Of a DNA stretch of 29,111 bases, positions 23,150 to 29,111 are shown in pieces (position 1 is the stretch's first letter; each line of letters starts with the position of its first letter). The DNA is from Dehalococcoidia bacterium UBA1123 (GTDB lineage Bacteria > Chloroflexota > Dehalococcoidia > Lucifugimonadales > UBA1123), in the NCBI GenBank assembly GCA_002313895.1, contig DCAW01000006.1, positions 1 through 29,111 on the forward strand. Direction: 5' to 3'. Under the pieces are notes generated by a model. That model saw nothing but the letters and a program-made list of their open reading frames with translations. It was not told the origin of the DNA and made no database searches. The position numbers were made by a program, and so were the translations under genes.

Positions 23150-23557
23150 ATGGTCCAACAGAATTCCGAAGATCACTACTACTATGCCGTTGGCAAGCGC
23201 AAGAATGCCGTCGCGCAGGTGCGACTGTACACAGACAGCGGCCCTATCATTGTGAACGGCAAGCCTATGGAAGAAGCTTTCCCTTGGGAGACATGGCAGC
23301 AGACGATCAATGAGCCGTTCGTCACCACCGAAACGGTGGGCCAGTTCAGAGTAGTCGCCAAGGTCAAGGGAGGCGGCGTTGTCGCGCAAGCCGGCGCTCT
23401 CCGACATGGCATAGCCCGCGCTATTCAAACCGCAATTCCTACCCTGAGAACCCCACTGAAGAGGGCGGGACTGCTGACTCGCGACGCTCGCGAGAAAGAG
23501 CGCAAGAAGTACGGCCTCGCCCGCGCCCGCAAGGCCAAGCAGTGGACAAAGCGCTAA
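23150..23557 (+). CDS. rpsI: 30S ribosomal protein S9
   Basis: The C-terminal tail of S9 touches P-site tRNA. ATG 23150 lies 6 bases after TAGGAG, and a TTG directly before it is less likely. The 135-residue product has YAVGKRKNAVAQVRLY, AGALRHGIARAI, LKRAGLLTRDAREKERKKYG and the terminal TKR. Last gene of the ribosomal run. Confidence 0.98.
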   Translation: MVQQNSEDHYYYAVGKRKNAVAQVRLYTDSGPIIVNGKPMEEAFPWETWQQTINEPFVTTETVGQFRVVAKVKGGGVVAQAGALRHGIARAIQTAIPTLRTPLKRAGLLTRDAREKERKKYGLARARKAKQWTKR

Positions 23558-23585
23558 CCACTAGGTTAATTACGACCCGATGTTG

Positions 23586-23620
23586 TCGTTAACGGCAGGC
23601 CGACGGGCTGCCGTTAACGA
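23586..23620. repeat. 13-bp perfect inverted repeat after rpsI
   Basis: TCGTTAACGGCAG (23586-23598) and CTGCCGTTAACGA (23608-23620) are exact inverse copies around a 9-base loop. It lies between the end of rpsI and the end of the minus-strand Tag-like pseudogene, so it could end transcription from both sides. There is no T-tract on either strand, so it would not be a classic intrinsic terminator. Confidence 0.7.
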
Positions 23621-23635
23621 TGCCCTGATGTTACG

Positions 23636-24093
23636 CTACCTGCGGTGTTGGGCCTCCCGTGACTTCAGCCAATCCTCATGAGACGGGACGTTCTCTCCAA
23701 CGACGTACCGAAAATAGTAGCAACTTATCTCCCCCATGAATTTGAACTGCTTCCGCAAGTCTTTGACCGTTAACTCGTAACTGCCCGCCGACCGAAGATA
23801 ATTTGCGAATCCGGTGTGTTCTTCGTCAAGATCAATGATCTGTCAAGCGTTGTGAACTCTAGCCGCCAGCTTGCGGCGAGTCCGAAACACCCTTGTATAC
23901 TGGGCAAATTCTTCTACGTCATCGGTTGAACGCGTGGCGACAGACTCGATATCGAAATTCCGCATTGCCTCGCGAAGCTGAGGCCATTTGGACTCGACGA
24001 CTTTCCAAGAAATTCCCGTCTGATAAACCGCCTTGTCATCACCTCAAGGTAGTCACCGAGACTTTTGATTTCGATTCGAATTGGAGCCTGCAT
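23636..24093 (-). pseudogene. Decayed DNA-3-methyladenine glycosylase I-like gene (Tag family)
   Basis: On the minus strand, the frame from ATG 24093 gives MQAPIRIEIKSLGDYLEVMT and then loses the family. A one-base shift near 24031-24035 restores AVYQTGISWKVVESKWPQL, REAMRNFD and FRTRRKLAARVHNA. A TGA at 23845-23843 interrupts before QIIDLDEEHTGFANYLRS, and LRKQFKFMG, CYYFRYVVGE and the stop at 23638-23636 follow. These blocks match the Tag-type glycosylase fold that excises alkylated adenine. The total length, 458 bases, is one short of a whole number of codons, consistent with a single-base deletion plus a nonsense change. A TTG at 24102 with GGAGG 6 bases upstream may have been the original start. 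Confidence 0.82.
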
Positions 24094-24206
24094 CCCTGGC
24101 AATTGTTGCCTCCTTCTATACAAGTTTGATAAATTCTGTTCTATACACGATCTCCGCCACTAGCTATTTAGAGCGCATGTTCTGATAAATTATTAGGGTT
24201 TCACAC

Positions 24207-24935
24207 ATGACTAATTCAAAATCCAAGAGCAAAAAGCCTTCCAGTTCCGCGAACCGACTCTCGATGTCTGCGGAAAATTATCTGCTTTCCATCTATCGCT
24301 TGGATGAACAGGACACTCGTGTCACGCTGACAGTCCTGGCTGAACACCTGAAAACCCTGCCCGTGGATGAAGGGATGGGAACATCGCTGCCGTCGGTAGG
24401 AGGCATGATTCGGCGTATGGTTCGGGAGGGGTTGCTCGAAAATACTCCCCAGAAGGACGTTGTGCTCACCAATTCGGGCCGGAAATCTGCCGAGAGCATC
24501 GTGCGAAGACATCGGTTGGCAGAACGCCTGGTGGTTGATCTGTTGGGACTGGACCTGCACCTGGCTCATATCGAAGCTCACAGACTGGAACATGCTATCT
24601 CGCCCATTCTGGAAGAAAAGATTGTCGCCGCCCTGAACAACCCAAGGACCTGTCCATTTGGGCACCCGATCCCTGGCAGCGGATACAAGGGCGACAGTCG
24701 AGCCAGGGCGCTAGATCAAGCTTCAGCGGGAGACCGGTTGATAATTGACTCTATCCCTGAGGACGATCAAGCGTTGCTGGAGTATCTCGTCGGCAACAAA
24801 CTTGTTCCTGGCCAGTTGGTAACCGTGAAGGAAACCGCCGTTACCAGGGGCGTCGTGACCCTGGATTGCGAAGGCGGCGAAGTGGTGTTCAGCTACGATG
24901 TCGCCGCGAAAATCTGGATCTGTCCAGCCGAGTGA
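24207..24935 (+). CDS. DtxR/MntR-family metal-dependent transcriptional regulator
   Basis: These repressors bind Fe2+ or Mn2+ and then operator DNA, controlling metal uptake. Of 242 residues, the first 15 are a Ser/Lys tail. A winged helix (about 18-92, SAENYLLSIYRL...GLLENTPQKDVVLTNSGR) and a dimerisation and metal domain (HRLAERLVVDLLGLDL, EAHRLEHAISP, CPFGHPIPG) follow. A C-terminal SH3/FeoA-like domain covers about 165-240. Candidate ligands are H102, E106, H121, E128 and H129. The positions of M10 and C102 in DtxR are N24 and H125 here, so metal choice cannot be assigned. No transporter lies next to it. I could not identify an operator. Confidence 0.85.
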   Translation: MTNSKSKSKKPSSSANRLSMSAENYLLSIYRLDEQDTRVTLTVLAEHLKTLPVDEGMGTSLPSVGGMIRRMVREGLLENTPQKDVVLTNSGRKSAESIVRRHRLAERLVVDLLGLDLHLAHIEAHRLEHAISPILEEKIVAALNNPRTCPFGHPIPGSGYKGDSRARALDQASAGDRLIIDSIPEDDQALLEYLVGNKLVPGQLVTVKETAVTRGVVTLDCEGGEVVFSYDVAAKIWICPAE

Positions 24936-24962
24936 AATTCCCAACGTGAGGTGTGGCTCATT

Positions 24963-25736
24963 TCAAGGTCGGTCGTGGATAGCCACCCAACTCCAAAATG
25001 CGTCGGCCCGATCTCGGCCATCAGGGGTTGAAGGGTCGATGACACATCGACAACTGCGGGTATAAGAGCCGATCACCTGCAAATCGCTCCGATGCTCATC
25101 CCATCGCCACTGAGCACCGTTGGCGGCCCTGAACGCCTCTTCGCACAACTGGCGAGTCACTGGCACGGCATACGGGAACCTCCGAGACTCCTCAGAGCCT
25201 GCAAACGCCCAGAACCTATCCCAGTGTGTCGGATCGGCCAAACCCCTCCGGATGTGGGCGTTGTTCCAAAATTTCTCAAGCAATTTTTCTGATGGCTCCG
25301 CTTGCACGTTTGCCAGCACACCTTCGGAGGCAGATATTTCTAGAAATCCGACGAGGTAGAACCCAAAGCGTTGGGTAGGGCCGTCAGCTACCCAGTCCTC
25401 CATACGCGCAATGAAAAACAAGAAGTCGCCTTGCTGAAGCCGTTTCAGTGATGCTCCCCTGGGCGTTGTTTCGCAGTTGTCGCCGTAGGTGAACGTTTCG
25501 AACTCCGGATCATTGTGAGTAGCCGTGTCCCATAATCTCTGCGGGATATAAGCTGTCAGGTCTTCGGTTCGCCGATTGTATGATCGCAAGTCTCGATACC
25601 TCACCGCATGAGGCGGCGGTATGTCAGGCGTCTCGGGAATCGGCAGGAACTCGAAAGTCCGGTCCGGGAATATTGGGCTGGCGAATCTATGGCTAGCATT
25701 GGCTCCCACATTCGCGAGAAAAATCCTTCCGCTCAT
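24963..25736 (-). CDS. Nmad3-like putative nucleotide-modification protein
   Basis: The 257-residue product starts MSGRIFLANVGANASHRF and continues SPIFPDRTFEFLPIPE. This opening, with a later GDNCETTPRGASLKRL and QGDFLFFIARM, resembles proteins I recall as nucleotide modification associated domain 3. I cannot confirm this without a search, and no catalytic mechanism is known to me. The start is ATG 25736, overlapping the queG stop by ATGA, so the two are translated together. A codon 18 bases earlier would lie inside queG. Coupling to a tRNA-modifying enzyme makes a nucleic-acid modification role plausible. It ends 27 bases from the convergent DtxR gene, with no clear terminator. Confidence 0.55.
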   Translation of the reverse strand: MSGRIFLANVGANASHRFASPIFPDRTFEFLPIPETPDIPPPHAVRYRDLRSYNRRTEDLTAYIPQRLWDTATHNDPEFETFTYGDNCETTPRGASLKRLQQGDFLFFIARMEDWVADGPTQRFGFYLVGFLEISASEGVLANVQAEPSEKLLEKFWNNAHIRRGLADPTHWDRFWAFAGSEESRRFPYAVPVTRQLCEEAFRAANGAQWRWDEHRSDLQVIGSYTRSCRCVIDPSTPDGRDRADAFWSWVAIHDRP

Positions 25737-26893
25737 AGGTCTCGCGATTCCCATTCGGCGAAGGTGATTTTGATCTCATCCAAGACATCTGGGTCTGTCT
25801 CTTGCGCTATCGCGAGTTTGAGGGAGCCGAGCGCCTCGTCACCGCCAATTCGACCCAAAGCCCATGCGGCGTGCAGCCTGATCAGCGATTCGTCGCAAAC
25901 AAGGGCCTTCCTCAGCGCGGGGATAGCTCTGGCGTCTCCGAGGTTGCCCAGAGCGACACATACGTTGCGCTGAAGTCCCTTACGCTTGGTCCTTTTGATT
26001 GGACTGTTGCGAAAGCGTTCTCGGAACTCCTCGTCATCCATCTCCAACAGCGGCAGAAGTTCAGGAGCGTCGAAATCGTGCCGTTTTTGAAACGCAGTTT
26101 CGGAGCCTTTGGCCGCCTTCCAATTCACGGGACAAACATCCTGGCAAATGTCGCAACCGAAAACCCAATCGCCCATCAGTGGGCGAAGTTCACGAGGGAT
26201 TACGCCGCGAAGTTCGATGGTCAAATAAGAGATGCACTTGCGGTTGTCCAGCACATAGGGCGCGACTATGGCGCCGGTTGGGCAGTCATCTATGCAACGC
26301 ACGCAGTTGCCACAGGTCTTTTTGAGGGGGATGTCTTGCCTTAGCTCGACATCTGTGATGACTTGCGCCAGAAAAACCCACGAGCCATGACTGGGCGTCA
26401 AAATATTCGTGTTTTTCCCGAACCATCCAACGCCGGCGCGCTCGGCGGCGGCTCTGTCGTTCATCGGGCCGTCGTCGACAAACACTCTGGTTGAAGCGGC
26501 ACGGCCCAGAATATCGGGCAATTCATCGACAAACCGCCGCAGACGTTTCTTGATAACGTCGTGATAATCATCCCCGCGAGCGTATCGTGCGAATTTGCCG
26601 GTCAATTGCGGGCCGGCGTCCCCACTTTTGAGTTGGTTATCGTTGTCATCCGAAGTGGCGTTGTAGCTGACCGCCAGAGATATGACGGAGCGCGCGCCAT
26701 CAAGTAGGATTTGGGGCCGGTTCATTCGCTGAACACGTTCCAAGGTGTACCAAGGCAATCCGTCCATCAGGCCGTCTCGAACACGTTGACTTGCAGCTTC
26801 CTCGTCGCGCTCGAAAGGGTCTGCCGTTGTGATGCCCACCAGATCGAATCCGATATCCATCGCGAGTTTTTTGATTTTTGATTCTAATGACAT
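25733..26893 (-). CDS. queG: Epoxyqueuosine reductase QueG
   Basis: QueG reduces epoxyqueuosine to queuosine in the wobble position of tRNAs for Asp, Asn, His and Tyr, using cobalamin and two 4Fe-4S clusters. The 386-residue product has the cobalamin-side segment FVDDGPMNDRAAAERAGVGW with the likely catalytic Asp at 140, and GKNTNILTP. The eight cluster cysteines are all present: C194, C197, C200 and C204 (CGNCVRCIDDC), C220, and C247, C250 and C254 (FGCDICQDVC). HEAT-like repeats follow from about residue 305 (VCVALGNLGD, HAAWALGRIGG). The reported gene start has a weak ribosome binding site. It overlaps the Nmad3-like gene by ATGA. No queuosine biosynthesis gene (queA, tgt) is adjacent. Confidence 0.93.
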   Translation of the reverse strand: MSLESKIKKLAMDIGFDLVGITTADPFERDEEAASQRVRDGLMDGLPWYTLERVQRMNRPQILLDGARSVISLAVSYNATSDDNDNQLKSGDAGPQLTGKFARYARGDDYHDVIKKRLRRFVDELPDILGRAASTRVFVDDGPMNDRAAAERAGVGWFGKNTNILTPSHGSWVFLAQVITDVELRQDIPLKKTCGNCVRCIDDCPTGAIVAPYVLDNRKCISYLTIELRGVIPRELRPLMGDWVFGCDICQDVCPVNWKAAKGSETAFQKRHDFDAPELLPLLEMDDEEFRERFRNSPIKRTKRKGLQRNVCVALGNLGDARAIPALRKALVCDESLIRLHAAWALGRIGGDEALGSLKLAIAQETDPDVLDEIKITFAEWESRDL

Positions 26894-26932
26894 TTGCTGC
26901 CTGGCCCATCCAATATCTGACCTTCGCAGGCC

Positions 26933-26962
26933 ATTATATTTGAAATTCTATTGCAATTTGAA
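26933..26962 (-). promoter_or_regulatory. Probable promoter of queG
   Basis: On the minus strand, TATAAT (26938-26933) is a perfect -10 box, with TTCAAA (26962-26957) 18 bases upstream as a weak -35. It lies 40 bases before the queG ATG. The -35 region overlaps a direct repeat of TTTGAAAT in an AT-rich patch between the divergent genes. Confidence 0.5.
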
Positions 26963-27005
26963 ATCAATATTACGCCACGCAATTAAATTTATCACCTAAA
27001 TGTTG

Positions 27006-27035
27006 TTGACCGACAGGATGAATCCGCCCTATGAT
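27006..27035 (+). promoter_or_regulatory. Promoter of the SelW-like gene
   Basis: TTGACC (27006-27011), an 18-base spacer and TATGAT (27030-27035) form a near-consensus sigma-70 promoter. Transcription would start near 27042, leaving a leader of about 24 bases that contains GGGAGG. The same -35 and spacing recur before the next gene. Confidence 0.72.
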
Positions 27036-27065
27036 GCGATTACACCATCGTCGGGAGGCTGTTTC

Positions 27066-27329
27066 ATGGCAGATGACAAACTGAGTGTAGAGATCGAATA
27101 CTGCCAGGATTGAGGACACGCGCTCAGAGCCGCCTGGATGGCGGGCGACGCGTTGTCGAGGGTAGGCGAGAACATCGCGACCTTCACGCTCATTCCAAGC
27201 GTTCACGGTAAGTTCGACGTGCGGATAGATGGCGAGTTGATTGCCTCGCATCAGCATCTACCTGACGCCCATCTCTTCCCAGACCTTCAGGACCTCATGG
27301 AGGCTCTCAACAAGCGTATTAGCGGATAG
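27066..27329 (+). CDS. SelW/Rdx-family selenoprotein with in-frame TGA as selenocysteine
   Basis: SelW/Rdx proteins are small thioredoxin-fold redox proteins whose active site is CxxC or CxxU. From ATG 27066, with GGGAGG ending 7 bases upstream, the frame reads MADDKLSVEIEYCQD, then TGA (27111-27113), then GHALRAAWMAGDAL, IATFTLIPSVHGKFDVRIDG, GELIASHQHLPDA and LFPDLQDLMEALNKRISG to a TAG. If TGA is selenocysteine, the motif is C13-x-x-U16, exactly where the family places the redox pair. The product is 87 residues, a normal length. There is no other lesion, and promoter, ribosome binding site and a SECIS-like hairpin are present. The alternative is a Cys-to-stop mutation in a dying gene. Two neighbours are decayed, so this must be considered, but the intact signals argue against it. 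Starting at the next ATG (27138) would lose the active site. Confidence 0.82.
27118..27153 (+). promoter_or_regulatory. Candidate bacterial SECIS element
   Basis: Directly after the TGA, ACGCG (118-122 of the 27000s) pairs with CGCGT (149-153). An internal loop leads to the apical stem CCGCC (130-134) with GGCGG (140-144) and the loop TGGAT. A G129-C146 pair with a bulged G145 can extend the apical stem. The apical loop begins 21 bases after the TGA and has G as its second base. Both fit what is known of bacterial SECIS hairpins recognised by SelB. The fold was done by eye. Confidence 0.6.
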
Positions 27330-27358
27330 CATTTGGTTTTAGCGGTCAGCAGTTCACC

Positions 27359-27388
27359 TTGACCAATCGAAATCGCATTTGCTATATT
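27359..27388 (+). promoter_or_regulatory. Promoter of the GuaB3-like gene
   Basis: TTGACC (27359-27364), an 18-base spacer and TATATT (27383-27388) form a good sigma-70 promoter 34 bases before the ATG. The -35 sequence and the spacing are identical to those of the SelW-like promoter. GGGGGT in the leader can act as the ribosome binding site. Confidence 0.72.
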
Positions 27389-27422
27389 CACCCAAATTCC
27401 ATATCTGGGGGTAATTTTATCT

Positions 27423-28565
27423 ATGGGAGTTCCTCAATTCAAAGAGATACGACGAGCTTACGGATTTGACGAAGTAGCGATTGCTCCTGGCTCGGTGACG
27501 ATAAATCCCGAGATGACGAACACGGACTTTTCGGTCGATGGCATCACGCTATCGACGCCAATATTGGGGTCTGCGATGGACGCTGTTGCTTCGCCCAAAT
27601 TCGCCTCGACCATGGATGGGCTTGGCGGCATGGCGGTGATGAACCTGGAAGGGGTCCAGACCCGATACAACAACCCCGACGATATGCTAGACGAGATTGT
27701 AGAAGCGTCTGAGGAGAGCGTCACCGGCATCCTGCAGAAAATTTACTCCGCGCCCATCCGCGAAGAGTTGGTGGGAGAGCGGGTCCAAGAGATCAAAAAA
27801 AGCGGCGCCAAGTGCGCCGTTTCTGTTACTCCGGCCAACACCAAGAGGCTGGCCCCGCTGGCCGCCGAGGCTGGCGCAGACATGATTGTGGTGCAGTCCA
27901 CGGTCACAACCACGAGGCATATCTCCAACAGTTCCGTTGGTCTCAAGTTTCCTGAGTTGCTGGAGATGATCACAATCCCGGTGATGGTTGGAAACTGCGT
28001 GTCATATGGTGTCGCGCTGGAGCTGATGGAAACGGGAATCCACGGAGTTCTGGTTGGCGTCGGCCCCGGAGCGGCCTGTACGACCCGCGAAGTTACCGGC
28101 GTCGGCGTTCCGCAGGTCACAGCGACCCTCGATTGCGCAACGGCCCGCCAAGAGTATTACAGACGAACCGGAAGGTACGTCCCCATTGTCACAGACGGAG
28201 GCATTCGCACCGGCGGAGACCTTTGCAAAGCATTCGCCTGTGGCGCCGACGCTGTGATGATCGGCACCCCGCTGGCTCAGGCCATAGAGGCTCCTGCTGC
28301 TGGCTATAACTGGGGCATGGCTAGCCCCCATCCTGACTTGCCGAGAGGCACGCGAGTGAAAGTGGGAGTCAAAGGAACACTTGAGCAACTGTTCTTCGGC
28401 CCAACATCCGTCACCAACGGCACCCAGAATCTCATTGGCGCCCTTCGCATTTGTATGGGGATGGTCGGCGCCTCGAACATTCAAGAGATGCACGAAGTAG
28501 CAGAAATTATCGTGGCTCCGTCCATAAAAACCGAAGGCAAATATTACCAATTGGGTTTGGACTAA
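27423..28565 (+). CDS. GuaB3-family IMP dehydrogenase-related protein
   Basis: The 380-residue product is an IMP dehydrogenase/GMP reductase TIM barrel without the CBS pair that full-length GuaB carries. It has LGSAMDAVASPKFA near residue 48, GADMIVVQST, the active-site loop GVGPGAACTTREVTGVGVPQ with the catalytic Cys at 219, PIVTDGGIRTGGD and KAFACGADAVMIGTPLA. These match the GuaB3 group found in actinobacteria, cyanobacteria and others. Its exact reaction, IMP oxidation or GMP reduction, is not settled for the family as a whole, so I give no gene symbol. It has its own promoter and a strong terminator, so it is a single-gene unit. Confidence 0.9.
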   Translation: MGVPQFKEIRRAYGFDEVAIAPGSVTINPEMTNTDFSVDGITLSTPILGSAMDAVASPKFASTMDGLGGMAVMNLEGVQTRYNNPDDMLDEIVEASEESVTGILQKIYSAPIREELVGERVQEIKKSGAKCAVSVTPANTKRLAPLAAEAGADMIVVQSTVTTTRHISNSSVGLKFPELLEMITIPVMVGNCVSYGVALELMETGIHGVLVGVGPGAACTTREVTGVGVPQVTATLDCATARQEYYRRTGRYVPIVTDGGIRTGGDLCKAFACGADAVMIGTPLAQAIEAPAAGYNWGMASPHPDLPRGTRVKVGVKGTLEQLFFGPTSVTNGTQNLIGALRICMGMVGASNIQEMHEVAEIIVAPSIKTEGKYYQLGLD

Positions 28566-28604
28566 ACCACCGATCGGGTAGATTATCAAGATTTGATTGA
28601 ACCG

Positions 28605-28635
28605 AAAGGGGCGGACTGTTTGGTCCGCCCCTTTT
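28605..28635 (+). terminator. Rho-independent terminator of the GuaB3-like gene
   Basis: AAAGGGGCGGAC - TGTTTG - GTCCGCCCCTTT is a perfect 12-bp stem with a 6-base loop, ending in TTTTGTGTTT. It lies 40 bases after the stop. It is the clearest intrinsic terminator in the window. Confidence 0.95.
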
Positions 28636-28673
28636 GTGTTTCTGAATTTAGAGAGTCTTGAACGGCAGCGTGG

Positions 28674-29111
28674 CTAGCCGCCAAACATACGTTTTAGCAA
28701 ACTGTGCTTTCGATCACCGGAGTCGCTTCGGCGTCGTCGTCGGGCCCGCTCTGATTTCATCGCTTGAAGCTCGCCGTCCATTTTTGCTACCTGGCTGACA
28801 AGTGTTTGATTTTGGACCCTGAGTTGTTCCATCTCGTGTCCGGGAACACTGGTTGTTGAGACGACATTTCCTGAAGAGCTTGGGGGCGGCACATCTTCCT
28901 GATGTCTTGCCGATTGTTCATTTCGATCTTCTAGCGCCTGAATGCGCGAGAGCAATTCGGACGGATTTGCGCCCCGATCGTCAAACGAAAGCGCGTTATC
29001 TGACAAGGCTTGTTTCAATAAGTTCATCAGATTCTGGTTTTCAGTTTCCAGTGTGTGTATCCGTATTATCGCGTCACGATGCTGTTTCATCAGCGTCTCA
29101 TATGCAGATGG
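28674..29111 (-). CDS. Coiled-coil protein with basic C-terminus, 5' end outside the window
   Basis: The frame is open to the right-hand window edge, so the true start is not visible. At least 145 residues are seen. Two heptad-rich coiled-coil stretches (RIHTLETENQNLMNLLKQAL and HEMEQLRVQNQTLVSQVAKM) flank a Pro/Ser-rich linker. The end is strongly basic: ERARRRRRSDSGDRKHSLL, KRMFGG. I do not recognise the family. The tail could bind nucleic acid or membrane. It may be the C-terminal part of a larger DNA-binding protein. Confidence 0.7.
   Translation of the reverse strand, partial: PSAYETLMKQHRDAIIRIHTLETENQNLMNLLKQALSDNALSFDDRGANPSELLSRIQALEDRNEQSARHQEDVPPPSSSGNVVSTTSVPGHEMEQLRVQNQTLVSQVAKMDGELQAMKSERARRRRRSDSGDRKHSLLKRMFGG

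Noticed and set aside
26970..27257. A 95-codon minus-strand frame over the SelW-like gene
   Set aside because: It has no recognisable motif, and the plus strand here has a promoter, ribosome binding site and Rdx-family conservation.
1..29111. Reassignment of TGA as a sense codon in this genome
   Set aside because: Many intact genes here end in TGA (rplC, rpmC, rplX, rplO, queG, the DtxR-type gene and others), so TGA is a normal stop.
1..29111. CRISPR arrays, insertion sequences, prophage or attachment sites
   Set aside because: I found no regularly spaced repeats, transposase or integrase motifs, and no duplication of the tRNA-Lys 3' end within the window.

Overview
The window carries the main ribosomal-protein and transcription/translation cluster of a bacterium, followed by a short accessory region. 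The gene order (rpsL-rpsG-fusA, the full S10 and spc clusters, secY-adk-map-infA-rpmJ, rpsM-rpsK-rpsD-rpoA-rplQ-truA-rplM-rpsI), the short S12 insert, and S3 and S17 with long low-complexity tails suggest a Chloroflexota bacterium. A marine SAR202/Dehalococcoidia-type lineage is my best guess. This is inferred from sequence feel, not from a search.

Layout. 3-76 (-) is tRNA-Lys(UUU). 333-1155 is a decayed fpg/mutM DNA glycosylase gene. A near-consensus promoter at 1405-1433 then starts a plus-strand run of about 22 kb (rpsL at 1503 to rpsI at 23557) with very short gaps and many stop/start overlaps. tuf is not between fusA and rpsJ. A six-helix membrane protein gene of unknown role (18986-19786) sits between rpsK and rpsD, where the alpha operon is normally unbroken. 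truA has no ATG, GTG or TTG start and appears to begin with ATT. Several intercistronic spacers hold hairpins that could tune expression.

After rpsI come a 13-bp inverted repeat and a second decayed base-excision-repair gene, a Tag-like 3-methyladenine glycosylase on the minus strand. Next are a DtxR/MntR-type metal regulator (+) and a minus-strand pair, queG (epoxyqueuosine reductase) overlapping by ATGA a gene that resembles the Nmad3-type nucleotide-modification proteins. Then come a small gene with its own promoter and a strong ribosome binding site, a GuaB3-type IMP dehydrogenase relative with a clear terminator, and the end of a coiled-coil protein (-).

The most interesting item is the small gene at 27066-27329. 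It reads as a SelW/Rdx-family thioredoxin-like protein only if an in-frame TGA is read as selenocysteine. The TGA falls exactly at the second position of the family's CxxC/CxxU redox motif, a plausible bacterial SECIS hairpin follows it, and promoter and ribosome binding site are intact. A standard gene caller would miss the redox centre and report only a truncated downstream ORF.
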